From: a virus
Length of the DNA: 32,873 bases
IMG/VR virus record: IMGVR_UViG_3300042560_001833
Location: 1-32,873 of that record
Direction: 5' to 3' (one strand)
Made by a program: the position numbers and the translations under genes. Shown piece after piece: positions 13,821 to 20,886 of the stretch. A model generated the notes under the pieces. That model made no database searches and was not told the origin of the DNA. It saw only the letters and a program-made list of their open reading frames with translations. How positions within the stretch are numbered: position 1 is the first letter of the stretch; every line of letters starts with the position of its first letter.

Positions 13821-15929
13821 TTAATCCAGAAAATCTGCGCCTTTTTTCCGGATAAAAATTTCACGCTTTACAAGGCTCTCTGCGTTGTCGACGCCTTTCA
13901 TTTCGAACATTTCCAGCGCCCTTTCGCCAGTCGCGATTTCGCCAAGCCAGCGACGCCACGACGCTTCGGAGCGGTATCCAGACGCCAACAAGTGCGCCTC
14001 GACGGACGGCCATCCAACCCACAAAAGCCCCGCCCCCTCCATCGCCTTGACCACGGCGTCTATCTGCGACTCATGCGATTTGGTCTTCTCGGCTTTCTGC
14101 AATTTCGACATTTCGATCGGATCCAGCACACCCACGACATCGCCACCATCCACACCCTCTGGCCCGACACGATCGCGCAACGGCACACCGACGCGCCTGA
14201 ACCACACCGGATCGCCCCCGGCCAGCCCAAGGTTGTTCTTGGCGACATCGAGGCGCACGTACATGTGCCGCTGGTCTTCGGAGATACCGAAGGCGGCCGC
14301 GTCCTTCTCGGACATGCCGTACAACGTGAGGATGGCCCTGGTGACGCCCTGAATGGCGCTGGCGCCGCGCATGGCGTGCTGAGATCCGGCGAAGCCTTGG
14401 GAGCTGGCGCCGTCGGGCTTGCGATCATGGTGTAGGAGAAGGAGCGCGACATTGGCTTCATGAGCGATGCGTCTGAGCACACCGACCACGGCCGCCATTT
14501 CGACGTTGGCGTTTTCATCGCAACTGTGGAATTCGACCAGCGGGTCGAGGATCAACAGATCGGCGTTGGCGTCCTTCAGCAATTGAATGAGAGCTTCGGC
14601 GTGCTTGGTGGCCCGGACTACGCCGGACTTGTCCTTGCCGGCGATGATGAGCTTTTTCTGCACGCCTGACGCGATGTGAAAATGCTGGTGCAGGTTTGTG
14701 TCGTCGATCGCGAAGTGCTTGACTGTGGCGAGAATGCGGCGGTTGAGTTCGTCGAGGTCGTCCTCGTTGTTCCAGTTGAATACGACGAATGGCTTGCGGC
14801 GGGAAGGTTTGAGCCCGGCGATTAGCCGGCCGGTAGCAGCGCTCAGCGCAAGCTGGATGGTGAGCTGCGTCTTGCCGACGCCGCTGGATGCGCCGAGCAT
14901 CGTGACCATGCCTTTCGCAAGGATATCCTTGAAGATGAACGTGCGCTGCTTGATCTGGTCCGGGCTTATTGGCGTGACTGGCGTGAAGCGCGGGAATGGA
15001 TCGGACGGATCAATATCGTGCGCAAGGTGATCGGCGGTGAGCGGTATGTCGACATGTTCGAACTCGAACGCCGCGGACAGGTGCCCGGACGGGGCTTTGG
15101 CGTATGCGTAGGCGTTTCTGACCTTGACCTCGAGGTCGTCGACCGACCATGACGGGAATGCCTTGGTGTCGTTCCAGTATTCGAGAAGCAGGTCGAGCGC
15201 GAGGTCTTCCGGCACGCCGAAGTCCTTCATGCGAAGCGCGACAGAGTATGTGATGGCGTCACCGCCAGCGCCTTCGATGGCCTGGGGGGCGCGGTTGATT
15301 AGGTAATCGGTGGCGAGCTTGACAGCGTAGTCGATCGCGTCGTGGTCGGGTGCGGTTGAAAGGGGGACATCCGCTTTATTGGGCGCGGCCGGCTTCGACC
15401 ACAGCCACTTCGGCGCGTCGGCCAGCGGTGCGTCGTTGATTACCTTGTATTCAACCACCTTGCCGTCGACGAGCAGGCTCGACCCCGGCGCCAGCACGTA
15501 CCCGCCCTTGGATCTCACGTCGACGCCAGGGGCGATCTTCTCCGCCGAATTGCCGATCGGGCTGGAAGCCTTCAGGTACACGTGAAGCCCACCTGTCGGC
15601 GTTGTGACGGTCAGCGTGTCTTGCGGCAGTCCGTCGGCCAGCATCTGCTGGTAGGATTCAAGTCCTCTTTTTCCTCCCTTCACATCGTAGTCGAGAACGA
15701 CTTCGTGCTCCGAGACGGCGATTCCGACATTGTACGGCTGCGGTTCGCCGAGTGCGTCGGTCCACAACTGTCGAATCACTTTCGGATCAATAGTGGCACG
15801 ATTCGGCCAGTCGGATATCAAGGGCACCTTGCCAAAGGGCTCGACCGGGAACACGGGGAAGCCCTTTTCTGCGGCGGACAAGGCATGGTCCAGCATGCTC
15901 AGCGCACGCGGGCGAACTGTGTCAAGCAC
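13821..15929 (-). CDS. Bifunctional primase-polymerase / replicative helicase
   Basis: The 702-aa protein has an N-terminal Prim-Pol (archaeo-eukaryotic primase) domain, about residues 15-180. Its conserved stretch is VVLDYDVKGGKRG with metal ligands D80 and D82, PTGGLHVYL with H116, and GVDVRSKGGYVLAPGS at 135-150. A RepA-like (AAA_25/RecA fold) ATPase follows, with Walker A GASSGVGKT at 346-354, Walker B LLILDP near 458-463 and LLLLHHDRKP. Such proteins prime and unwind at phage and plasmid origins. The start is a GTG at 15929 with AGAGGA upstream. The gene is divergent from the replication operon at 16102, and the origin-like repeats lie at its 3' end. Confidence 0.92.
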   Translation of the reverse strand: MLDTVRPRALSMLDHALSAAEKGFPVFPVEPFGKVPLISDWPNRATIDPKVIRQLWTDALGEPQPYNVGIAVSEHEVVLDYDVKGGKRGLESYQQMLADGLPQDTLTVTTPTGGLHVYLKASSPIGNSAEKIAPGVDVRSKGGYVLAPGSSLLVDGKVVEYKVINDAPLADAPKWLWSKPAAPNKADVPLSTAPDHDAIDYAVKLATDYLINRAPQAIEGAGGDAITYSVALRMKDFGVPEDLALDLLLEYWNDTKAFPSWSVDDLEVKVRNAYAYAKAPSGHLSAAFEFEHVDIPLTADHLAHDIDPSDPFPRFTPVTPISPDQIKQRTFIFKDILAKGMVTMLGASSGVGKTQLTIQLALSAATGRLIAGLKPSRRKPFVVFNWNNEDDLDELNRRILATVKHFAIDDTNLHQHFHIASGVQKKLIIAGKDKSGVVRATKHAEALIQLLKDANADLLILDPLVEFHSCDENANVEMAAVVGVLRRIAHEANVALLLLHHDRKPDGASSQGFAGSQHAMRGASAIQGVTRAILTLYGMSEKDAAAFGISEDQRHMYVRLDVAKNNLGLAGGDPVWFRRVGVPLRDRVGPEGVDGGDVVGVLDPIEMSKLQKAEKTKSHESQIDAVVKAMEGAGLLWVGWPSVEAHLLASGYRSEASWRRWLGEIATGERALEMFEMKGVDNAESLVKREIFIRKKGADFLD

Positions 15930-15977
15930 TGCGGAATCCTCTCTTGGTAAATTTTTTGCGCAATTTGCGTTTATTAC

Positions 15978-16006
15978 TATTGACGCTGGTCAACGGGGTG
16001 TGTCAA
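15978..16006 (-). promoter_or_regulatory. Promoter for the primase-helicase gene
   Basis: On the minus strand TTGACA (16006-16001) and TCAATA (15983-15978) are separated by 17 bases, about 50 bases before the GTG start. The -10 box is imperfect. Confidence 0.5.
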
Positions 16007-16038
16007 GCATGTGTCACTGTAAATTCGGAATTACCAAG

Positions 16039-16086
16039 TTGACGGTGTGTGGGACGTAGGAATAGGTTCCTATGACTAAATTCCTA
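16039..16086 (+). promoter_or_regulatory. Promoter/operator of the early replication operon
   Basis: TTGACG at 16039-16044 may be a -35 box. The -10 area is covered by a palindrome TAGGAA-TAGG-TTCCTA (16057-16072), and a third half-site TTCCTA follows at 16081-16086. The three half-sites in 30 bases suggest binding by a repressor dimer plus a third monomer. Transcription would lead into the RuvC-like gene at 16102. Confidence 0.5.
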
Positions 16087-16101
16087 GAGGGGAGCCGCCA
16101 G

Positions 16102-16551
16102 ATGAAAATAGCAGCGTTCGATCTCGGCACGAAAGTCGGCTTTGCCGTATCCGACGGGTCTACTCGGTACAGCGGGTCGCAGAACCTTGCGGCGAAGAAG
16201 CATGAAAACTGGGCCGCGCGGTTCGAGAAGTTCGTGGTGCTGCTCGACAGCATCGCGAAGAACGGGGTGCCTGACCGGGTCGTGTACGAAGAGGTCCGAG
16301 CCCACAAGGGAACCGACGCCGCCCACATCTACGGTGCGTTCATGGCCGAGCTGCACAAATGGTGCAATGCGCGGAACGTGCCGGTGACTGGCGTGCCCGT
16401 CGGGACAATCAAGAAGTTCGCGACCGGGCATGGCAACGCTTCGAAGATGGAAGTTTTGATGGCGGTCGAGAAACGGTACGGGGTACTCGCCCAGGACGAC
16501 AACGAAGCAGACGCGGTGGCGCTGCTCGAATACGCAAGGAGCGAAATGTGA
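16102..16551 (+). CDS. RuvC-like Holliday junction resolvase
   Basis: The 149-aa protein has an RNase H fold. The first strand is MKIAAFDLGTK with catalytic D7, the second acidic residue lies in VVYEEVRAHKG (E63 or E64), and the C-terminal helix carries QDDNEADAVALLEYA, giving the last acidic pair (about D133/D137). This matches phage RuvC-family resolvases, which cut branched DNA arising in replication before packaging. I start at 16102 because AGGGGAG lies 7 bases upstream; a longer start at 16072 would overlap the operator. The stop forms TGATG with the next gene. Confidence 0.88.
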   Translation: MKIAAFDLGTKVGFAVSDGSTRYSGSQNLAAKKHENWAARFEKFVVLLDSIAKNGVPDRVVYEEVRAHKGTDAAHIYGAFMAELHKWCNARNVPVTGVPVGTIKKFATGHGNASKMEVLMAVEKRYGVLAQDDNEADAVALLEYARSEM

Positions 16552-16784
16552 TGAAGTGGAGAAGCATAGAGACGGCGCCGACCGATGGCACGGACTTTCT
16601 GGTTACGGGCGGGGAGATGGAATCCGAACTCGCTACTTGGGATGAGGACTACGGCGTGGCGCTAGTGTCTCGAACGGGCTCAAGCGGGAGCTTTGGGTGC
16701 TCGCACACCTGCTATTACTCGGTGTGGGTGAACAACCCGACGCACTGGATGCCGTTGCCGAAAGCGCCAGTGGTGAAACCATGA
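16551..16784 (+). CDS. DUF551 domain protein
   Basis: The 77-aa protein has the DUF551 pattern: MKWRSIETAPTDGTDFLV at the start and THWMPLPKAP at the end. This small domain is common in phage and prophage proteins and has no known reaction. Here the middle is slightly expanded with C and S residues (SFGCSHTCYYSV). Its ATG shares a base with the RuvC-like stop (TGATG), and its own stop forms ATGA with the following gene. Confidence 0.85.
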   Translation: MKWRSIETAPTDGTDFLVTGGEMESELATWDEDYGVALVSRTGSSGSFGCSHTCYYSVWVNNPTHWMPLPKAPVVKP

Positions 16785-17140
16785 CTAGTGTGTCGGAAAA
16801 AGAGCAAGAAATCGCAAGGCTGCGCGAACGCCTGCAACTGCTGGAGCAGCACAACTACGCGCTGCTGCGTGGCGTGCCGGACTTCCCGCCCGCATGGAAG
16901 CTCACGGCCGGCGAGGCCAGGCTGCTGACTGCGCTCGCCATGACCGGCAAGGCCGACATGGAGACGCTGCTGAAGGCCGTGCGGCTCAACGACAACGCGA
17001 AGCCGGCGCTGGTGAAGACGCTGGTGTCGAGCGCGCGTCGCAAGCTGCAGGCGAACGGCGTGGCGGTGGAAATCCACAACGACCGCGGCGAAGGCTACAT
17101 CATGCGGGGGCACCTGCCGACCTTGAGGAAAGACAGGTGA
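16781..17140 (+). CDS. Coiled-coil / winged-helix DNA-binding protein
   Basis: The 119-aa protein begins with a leucine-zipper-like coil (about residues 4-30: SEKEQEIARLRERLQLLEQHNYALL). The C-terminal part (about 42-112) is OmpR/PhoB-like: LTAGEARLLTALAMTG, then a helix and SARRKLQANG, ending in the winged loop EIHNDRGEGYIMRG. It has no receiver domain. It is a likely transcription or replication regulator binding as a dimer through the coil. A related protein is encoded at 23093-23479. The start overlaps DUF551 as ATGA, and the end overlaps the helicase start. Confidence 0.82.
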   Translation: MTSVSEKEQEIARLRERLQLLEQHNYALLRGVPDFPPAWKLTAGEARLLTALAMTGKADMETLLKAVRLNDNAKPALVKTLVSSARRKLQANGVAVEIHNDRGEGYIMRGHLPTLRKDR

Positions 17141-18492
17141 ATGACCTCGATCCTGTCCTTCCGCTCCAGGACGAAGACGCAAGATGGCTTGCGGCGCGTG
17201 ACGCTCGTTATCTCGCCCATGAAATGCGAGTTGGCAAGACACCTACCGCTATCCGAGCATGTGACCTGCTTGGGGTACAATCTGTCCTTTGGCTCACGAC
17301 GGGTGCGGCTCGGTTGGGACACCAATACGCTTGGCGAAGATTCAGTTATGTCGGTCGTGGTAGTCAGGTGATGATGGCCGGATCCGAACAGCCGACCGCC
17401 GACGTGGTCATAAGCACGTATGACCTGGCAACCGGCGCCCTGTACGAGAAATTGATGAAGAGGCAATTCGATGTGCTGGTCCTTGACGAAGCCCACAAGC
17501 TCAAGAACAAATCCACCAACCGGACCGTCGGTGTCTTCGGCGAAGGTTGCGACCGGAAAGACGGGCTCGCCTCCAAAGCGGCCCACGTCTATCCCCTCAG
17601 TGGGACGCCAGCCCCAAACCACCCCGGAGAACTCTGGCCCACGCTAAGGGCTCTGTTTCCGCAGGCGATCATGCGCGAGAACGGGACGCCGATGCCGAGC
17701 AGTGCGTTTGTCGATCGGTACTGCAAGACGAAGTTCAGCCCGTATGGCGGGATCCAGATCGTCGGCGCGAAGAACAAGGCCGAGCTGCGCGATCGACTGA
17801 AGCCGTACTTTCTGCGGCGCCGATTTGCCGACGTGTACCCTGACGCTGCGGGGATCGAAGTGCAGCAACTGTTCGTCGATGCTCAGTCGAACCTGGACGA
17901 GCTGCGCGAACTCGAGAAGAGCGATGTGTGCGCGGACTTGATGCGGCTGGCGCAGCGGGAAGACGTGAGCGCCGAAGTGCGTCGCCAGGCGTTGAAAGAG
18001 ATCGACAAGAAGATCGGGATGCGGCTGCGGCGTCTGACGGGGATGGCGAAAGCGCCGGGCGTGGTTGCGTGGGCAAAGGAATATTTCGAGGACCGGAAGA
18101 AGCTGGTCTTGTTCGGCCACCATACGGAAGTTTTGGATGCGCTGTGTGACGGGCTGGCCAAGTACAAGCCGCTGCGTGTGAGCGGTGGCGTGAGCGGCAA
18201 AGCGCGGGCCGAGGCGGAACATCTGTTCCAGACGGATCCGACCAGGCGCGTATTCGTCGGCAACTTGATTTCGGCCGGCGAAGGCATTGACCTGAGCGTC
18301 GCCGACGACGTGGTGCTTGTGGAGTCCGACTGGGTGCCGGGTACGAACGAGCAAGCGGTACGACGGATCGTGAACCTCGCGAAGAAGCGCGAGAACATCG
18401 CGTGGTTTGCCACGCTGGCGAAGAGCATAGACGAGCAGATCCAGCGGACGAATGCGCGGAAGACCGCGGACCTGCTGGCGATTTTCAACTGA
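17137..18492 (+). CDS. SNF2-type DEAD/DEAH helicase
   Basis: The 451-aa protein is a compact superfamily 2 ATPase. Motif I is HEMRVGKTPTA (residues 28-38, lysine 34), motif II DEAH at 117-120 in LVLDEAHKLKNK, motif III LSGTPAPN at 154-161, motif V ISAGEGIDLS and motif VI NEQAVRRIVNL near the C-terminus. Phage members open or remodel DNA during replication and recombination. I choose the GTG at 17137, which overlaps the preceding stop (GTGA) and has GAGGAAAG upstream. An in-frame start further upstream would overlap the winged-helix gene. The next gene follows after 13 bases with its own ribosome site. Confidence 0.92.
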   Translation: MNDLDPVLPLQDEDARWLAARDARYLAHEMRVGKTPTAIRACDLLGVQSVLWLTTGAARLGHQYAWRRFSYVGRGSQVMMAGSEQPTADVVISTYDLATGALYEKLMKRQFDVLVLDEAHKLKNKSTNRTVGVFGEGCDRKDGLASKAAHVYPLSGTPAPNHPGELWPTLRALFPQAIMRENGTPMPSSAFVDRYCKTKFSPYGGIQIVGAKNKAELRDRLKPYFLRRRFADVYPDAAGIEVQQLFVDAQSNLDELRELEKSDVCADLMRLAQREDVSAEVRRQALKEIDKKIGMRLRRLTGMAKAPGVVAWAKEYFEDRKKLVLFGHHTEVLDALCDGLAKYKPLRVSGGVSGKARAEAEHLFQTDPTRRVFVGNLISAGEGIDLSVADDVVLVESDWVPGTNEQAVRRIVNLAKKRENIAWFATLAKSIDEQIQRTNARKTADLLAIFN

Positions 18493-18505
18493 AAGGAACG
18501 AAGCT

Positions 18506-18712
18506 ATGAGCAGAGCAGATGAACCGGCGTTTCCGGTTGAGGCGAGTTACACTGCAAGCCCCGGCCTCACTATGCGCGAGTATGCGGCGATACATATCGC
18601 TGCGGCTTTGGTCTCAAATCGAGAATTGCTTGGGCCAGATGAAGACCGTGCAAAACGTGCTGTGACTATTACCGACGTTCTTATTGCAGCACTGGAAAGG
18701 AAACCAGAATGA
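18506..18712 (+). CDS. Small phage protein, first member of the ELERKPE array
   Basis: The 68-aa protein starts MSRADEPAFPVEASYTASPGLTMREYAAIHIAAALVSN. This 'AFPV...GLTMREYFA' form is common in small phage proteins of unknown role. It ends IAALERKPE, which is the first of five ERKPE junctions. The ribosome site AAAGGAACG stands before the ATG. The stop overlaps the next start as ATGA. It differs from the following genes in its body and shares only the tail. Confidence 0.78.
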   Translation: MSRADEPAFPVEASYTASPGLTMREYAAIHIAAALVSNRELLGPDEDRAKRAVTITDVLIAALERKPE

Positions 18713-18993
18713 GCGACTACGCTGTTTTGCTTCGATATTACCGCGACGAGGACAGGCTCTTTCCGCTGCCACGGCTTGACGGAATGTATGTTCGCCCGCG
18801 CTATGTCATTCATCAGCATGAATTGGATGAGTTGCTAAACGCTATTGAAGTACTCAGGGCAAAGAACGAAAGACTGCTGGAGGCGCTGAAACAAGTTGAG
18901 CGATGGTGGCTTGACGAGGAAATGCAAAAGCACAGCGGAGCGCCTGCTTGCATGTTTGCGGTTCGCGCAGAACTGAAAAGGAAACCAGAATGA
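18709..18993 (+). CDS. ELERKPE-array coiled-coil protein 1
   Basis: The 94-aa protein starts MSDYAVLLRYYRDEDRLFPL. A zipper segment LRAKNERLLEALKQVE (about residues 48-63) is shared with the next three genes, and the end is ELKRKPE. Its own N-terminal half is unique. The ribosome site lies within the last codons of the gene before it. The function is unknown. The coiled coil suggests dimerisation or pairing with other array members. Confidence 0.78.
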   Translation: MSDYAVLLRYYRDEDRLFPLPRLDGMYVRPRYVIHQHELDELLNAIEVLRAKNERLLEALKQVERWWLDEEMQKHSGAPACMFAVRAELKRKPE

Positions 18994-19220
18994 GCGACTA
19001 CGAAACCGCAAGCGCCGCATGGCAAGAGCGCGACGACTTGGTTGCTGAACTGCTGGCCCTCAGGGCAGAAAACGAAAGACTGCGCACGGCGCTGAAACGT
19101 GCAGCCACGACCTTGGCTTGGATAAAAGCAAATTGGGGAGAACCAGGGATTAAGAGCATGAGGCGAGTGGACGAAGGACTTGCCGTTGCCGCAGCAGAAC
19201 TGGAAAGGAAACCAGAATGA
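18990..19220 (+). CDS. ELERKPE-array coiled-coil protein 2
   Basis: The 76-aa protein starts MSDYETASAAWQERDDLVAELL. It continues with LRAENERLRTALKRA (about residues 23-37) and an amphipathic C-terminal helix ending in AAELERKPE. The start overlaps the previous stop as ATGA. The zipper DNA is closely similar to that of the neighbours, and the remaining sequence is different. No known domain is present. Confidence 0.78.
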   Translation: MSDYETASAAWQERDDLVAELLALRAENERLRTALKRAATTLAWIKANWGEPGIKSMRRVDEGLAVAAAELERKPE

Positions 19221-19492
19221 CCGACTACGACGGATTGCTTGCAAAGCTGCGAAGATTTGAGCGCAAGGAAGGGGATGCGCTTTCGGGGGAGGCTGCCGAC
19301 GCCATCGAAGCCCTGATACGTGAATGGAACAAATTCAGGGCAGAGAACGAAAAACTGCGGGAGGCGCTGTTTGCAGCCCGTGACGGCCTCCGCTGGTCGA
19401 AAATCCATTTGCGCCAGCATGGCACGGGGTCGGTTTCTGTTGAAGTCGCGTTAGACGCAACAGAAAAAGCACTGGAAAGGAAACCAGAATGA
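19217..19492 (+). CDS. ELERKPE-array coiled-coil protein 3
   Basis: The 91-aa protein starts MTDYDGLLAKLRRFERKEGDALSGEAADAIEALI. The segment FRAENEKLREALFAA (about residues 40-54) is the common zipper. The C-terminus is TEKALERKPE. Together with the next gene it has an 'ADAIEALI / ANALETLI' helix before the zipper, so the two are the closest pair in the array. The function is unknown. Confidence 0.78.
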   Translation: MTDYDGLLAKLRRFERKEGDALSGEAADAIEALIREWNKFRAENEKLREALFAARDGLRWSKIHLRQHGTGSVSVEVALDATEKALERKPE

Positions 19493-19794
19493 CCGACTAC
19501 GCCAGGATTGCGGGAAATCTGCGAAGAATAGCGGCTCGCAACGAATACGATCAGCTATCCGACCGCAAAGATACAAGCACCGAATGGCACGCCGCCAACG
19601 CCCTCGAAACCCTTATCCGCGAACGGGACGAGGCGAGGGCAGAGAACGAAAGACTGCGCACGGCGCTTGAATGCTATGGTGAACAGGCGCGGCTTGCAAA
19701 GCTAATCCACGCCGAAGGCGATCTAGGGCGGCACAGGCTTGCGAAAGATGGCGGCGACCGCGCCCGCGCAGAACTGGAAAGGAAACCAGAATGA
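19489..19794 (+). CDS. ELERKPE-array coiled-coil protein 4
   Basis: The 101-aa protein starts MTDYARIAGNLRRIAARNEYDQLSDRK. It has the helix ANALETLIRERDEARAENERLRTALE (about residues 37-62) and ends RAELERKPE. It is the last soluble member of the array. The final junction repeats the ribosome site for a short membrane ORF. The function is unknown. Confidence 0.78.
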   Translation: MTDYARIAGNLRRIAARNEYDQLSDRKDTSTEWHAANALETLIRERDEARAENERLRTALECYGEQARLAKLIHAEGDLGRHRLAKDGGDRARAELERKPE

Positions 19795-19892
19795 CACCTT
19801 GGGAACTATCTGCCGCCATCGAAAGCATCGCGCCAGCCATCGCAATTCTTGCGGCTGCTGTCCTTTATTGGAACTATGAGAGGACGAAATGA
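19791..19892 (+). CDS. 33-aa membrane peptide closing the ELERKPE array
   Basis: The ATG overlaps the previous stop (ATGA) and uses the same repeated ribosome site. The peptide MTPWELSAAIESIAPAIAILAAAVLYWNYERTK has one transmembrane helix (about residues 10-27). It lacks the zipper and the ERKPE tail of the other members. Confidence 0.6.
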   Translation: MTPWELSAAIESIAPAIAILAAAVLYWNYERTK

Positions 19893-19896
19893 ACGC

Positions 19897-19924
19897 TACA
19901 CTACGCAAAATTTGACGTAGTGTA
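19897..19924 (+). other. Short perfect hairpin after the array
   Basis: TACACTACG (19897-19905) pairs with CGTAGTGTA (19916-19924) around a 10-base A/T-rich loop. It lies between the membrane peptide stop and the next ribosome site. There is no T-tract, so it may be an operator or mRNA element. The CTAC/GTAG halves recall the operator-like palindrome at 32338-32347. Confidence 0.5.
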
Positions 19925-19942
19925 AGAACGGAGACACAAGAC

Positions 19943-20140
19943 ATGATCGTGACTGAAAACGAAGCCCGCACCAAATGGTGCCCGCATGCCCGTGACGCGG
20001 ATCTCGGCGGCAATCGCGACAGCGCACATGAGCACCCGCACGTCGCCACCTGCATCGGGTCGCAGTGCATGGCCTGGCGGTGGCTGCAGTCCACCAAGCA
20101 TTCCGGCCGTGGCTATTGCGGTCTGAGCGGCAGCGTATAG
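19943..20140 (+). CDS. Small cysteine-containing phage protein
   Basis: The 65-aa protein reads MIVTENEARTKWCPHARD... then ATCIGSQCMAWRWLQS... and ends GYCGLSGSV. The combination WCPxAR, CIGSxCMAWRW and GYCGL is typical of a widespread small phage family with four conserved cysteines, probably binding a metal. The function is not known. The ribosome site is CGGAG about 10 bases upstream. Confidence 0.85.
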   Translation: MIVTENEARTKWCPHARDADLGGNRDSAHEHPHVATCIGSQCMAWRWLQSTKHSGRGYCGLSGSV

Positions 20141-20175
20141 CCGTACTAAATCTGGCGTAAAAGTAGCAAATGTAG

Positions 20176-20394
20176 TTGACAGTCGAAATTCCAGTGAGTA
20201 GCGTCGTGACATCGAAATTGATTCCCCCGCCTTGGTTCGACGAGGCACTGGAACTCAAAGCGAAAGGAATGACCGTCCGCGGTATTGCCTACGCGCTCCA
20301 AGGTCGGGGGTACAAGATCAGCCACCAGCAGGTCTGGTACTGGACCACCCCGCAGGGGTTTCGAAGATTGAAATTTATCAAGAGAGGCAGATGA
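20176..20394 (+). CDS. Putative HTH protein (uncertain start)
   Basis: The frame contains PPPWFDEALELKAKGMTVRGIAYALQGRGYKISHQQVWYWTTP, a resolvase-type helix-turn-helix. It has no in-frame upstream ATG. The possible starts are TTG (20176), GTG (20194) or GTG (20206), and none has a clear ribosome site. Length is 72 aa from the TTG. The same TTGACA sequence could be a promoter -35 box instead, with a start further in. It is followed after 3 bases by the next gene. Confidence 0.6.
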   Translation: MTVEIPVSSVVTSKLIPPPWFDEALELKAKGMTVRGIAYALQGRGYKISHQQVWYWTTPQGFRRLKFIKRGR

Positions 20395-20397
20395 CCT

Positions 20398-20886
20398 ATG
20401 GCAATCGAAATCAGGATAACGGGCGAGACGGCGGAGCAGGTTCTGGCCGATCTGGTGAAACTCGCTGGGCAGAACACGATCATCGAGTGGAAAGGGATCG
20501 ACGCGGAAGATACGTCGCAGCCGGCACCGCAGCCGCAGAGCGAGAGCGAGCCAAAGGGCCGGCGTGGCCGCCCGCGGAAGTCCGAGAGTGGCAAGACCGA
20601 GGAATCCTATGTCGAGCCTGCGGAAACTTCCGGACCAGTGCCGCCAACCGAGGCGCCCGCTTCCTCTGCACCTGCCGCTGAGCCAGTCGCCGAGCCGGTC
20701 GAAGACCTGAAGGCGCTGCAGAACGAGTGCCGTGTCATGTCTGCGGAGCTGGTCAGCAAGAAGATACTCGACGCCGGCTCGATCACGAAGATGATCCGCG
20801 AGGCTGGCGCCGAGAAGATCGGCGAGCTGACCGTCGACGGGCTCAAGGCGCTGAAGTTCAAGCTCGAGCGGGAACTGTCGAAGTGA
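20398..20886 (+). CDS. Phage protein with AT-hook-like linker
   Basis: The 162-aa protein has a small N-terminal domain (MAIEIRITGETAEQVLADLVKLAG), then a proline- and glutamate-rich linker containing KGRRGRPRKSE (an AT-hook-like RGRPRK motif, about residues 54-64), and a helical C-terminal domain (residues 100-162). It stands just before the nuclease-like and ssDNA-binding genes, the usual place for a helper of recombination or replication. The role is otherwise unknown. The stop overlaps the next start (GTGA). Confidence 0.75.
   Translation: MAIEIRITGETAEQVLADLVKLAGQNTIIEWKGIDAEDTSQPAPQPQSESEPKGRRGRPRKSESGKTEESYVEPAETSGPVPPTEAPASSAPAAEPVAEPVEDLKALQNECRVMSAELVSKKILDAGSITKMIREAGAEKIGELTVDGLKALKFKLERELSK

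Larger units (their letters stand above)
18690..19800 (+). repeat. Five-fold gene-junction repeat carrying the ribosome site
   Basis: CTGGAAAGGAAACCAGAATG occurs at the junctions whose ATG lies at 18709, 18990 (one change), 19217, 19489 and 19791. It encodes the end of one protein (LERKPE), holds the Shine-Dalgarno (AAAGGAAA) and provides the next start codon. The CTGG and CCAG flanks can pair, placing the ribosome site in the loop. In four cases the next codons are also conserved (CGACTAC, for DY). Confidence 0.92.

Noticed and set aside
18690-19800. CRISPR-like array
   Set aside because: The repeats are parts of coding junctions with 230-310-base units of coding DNA between them, not short spacers.
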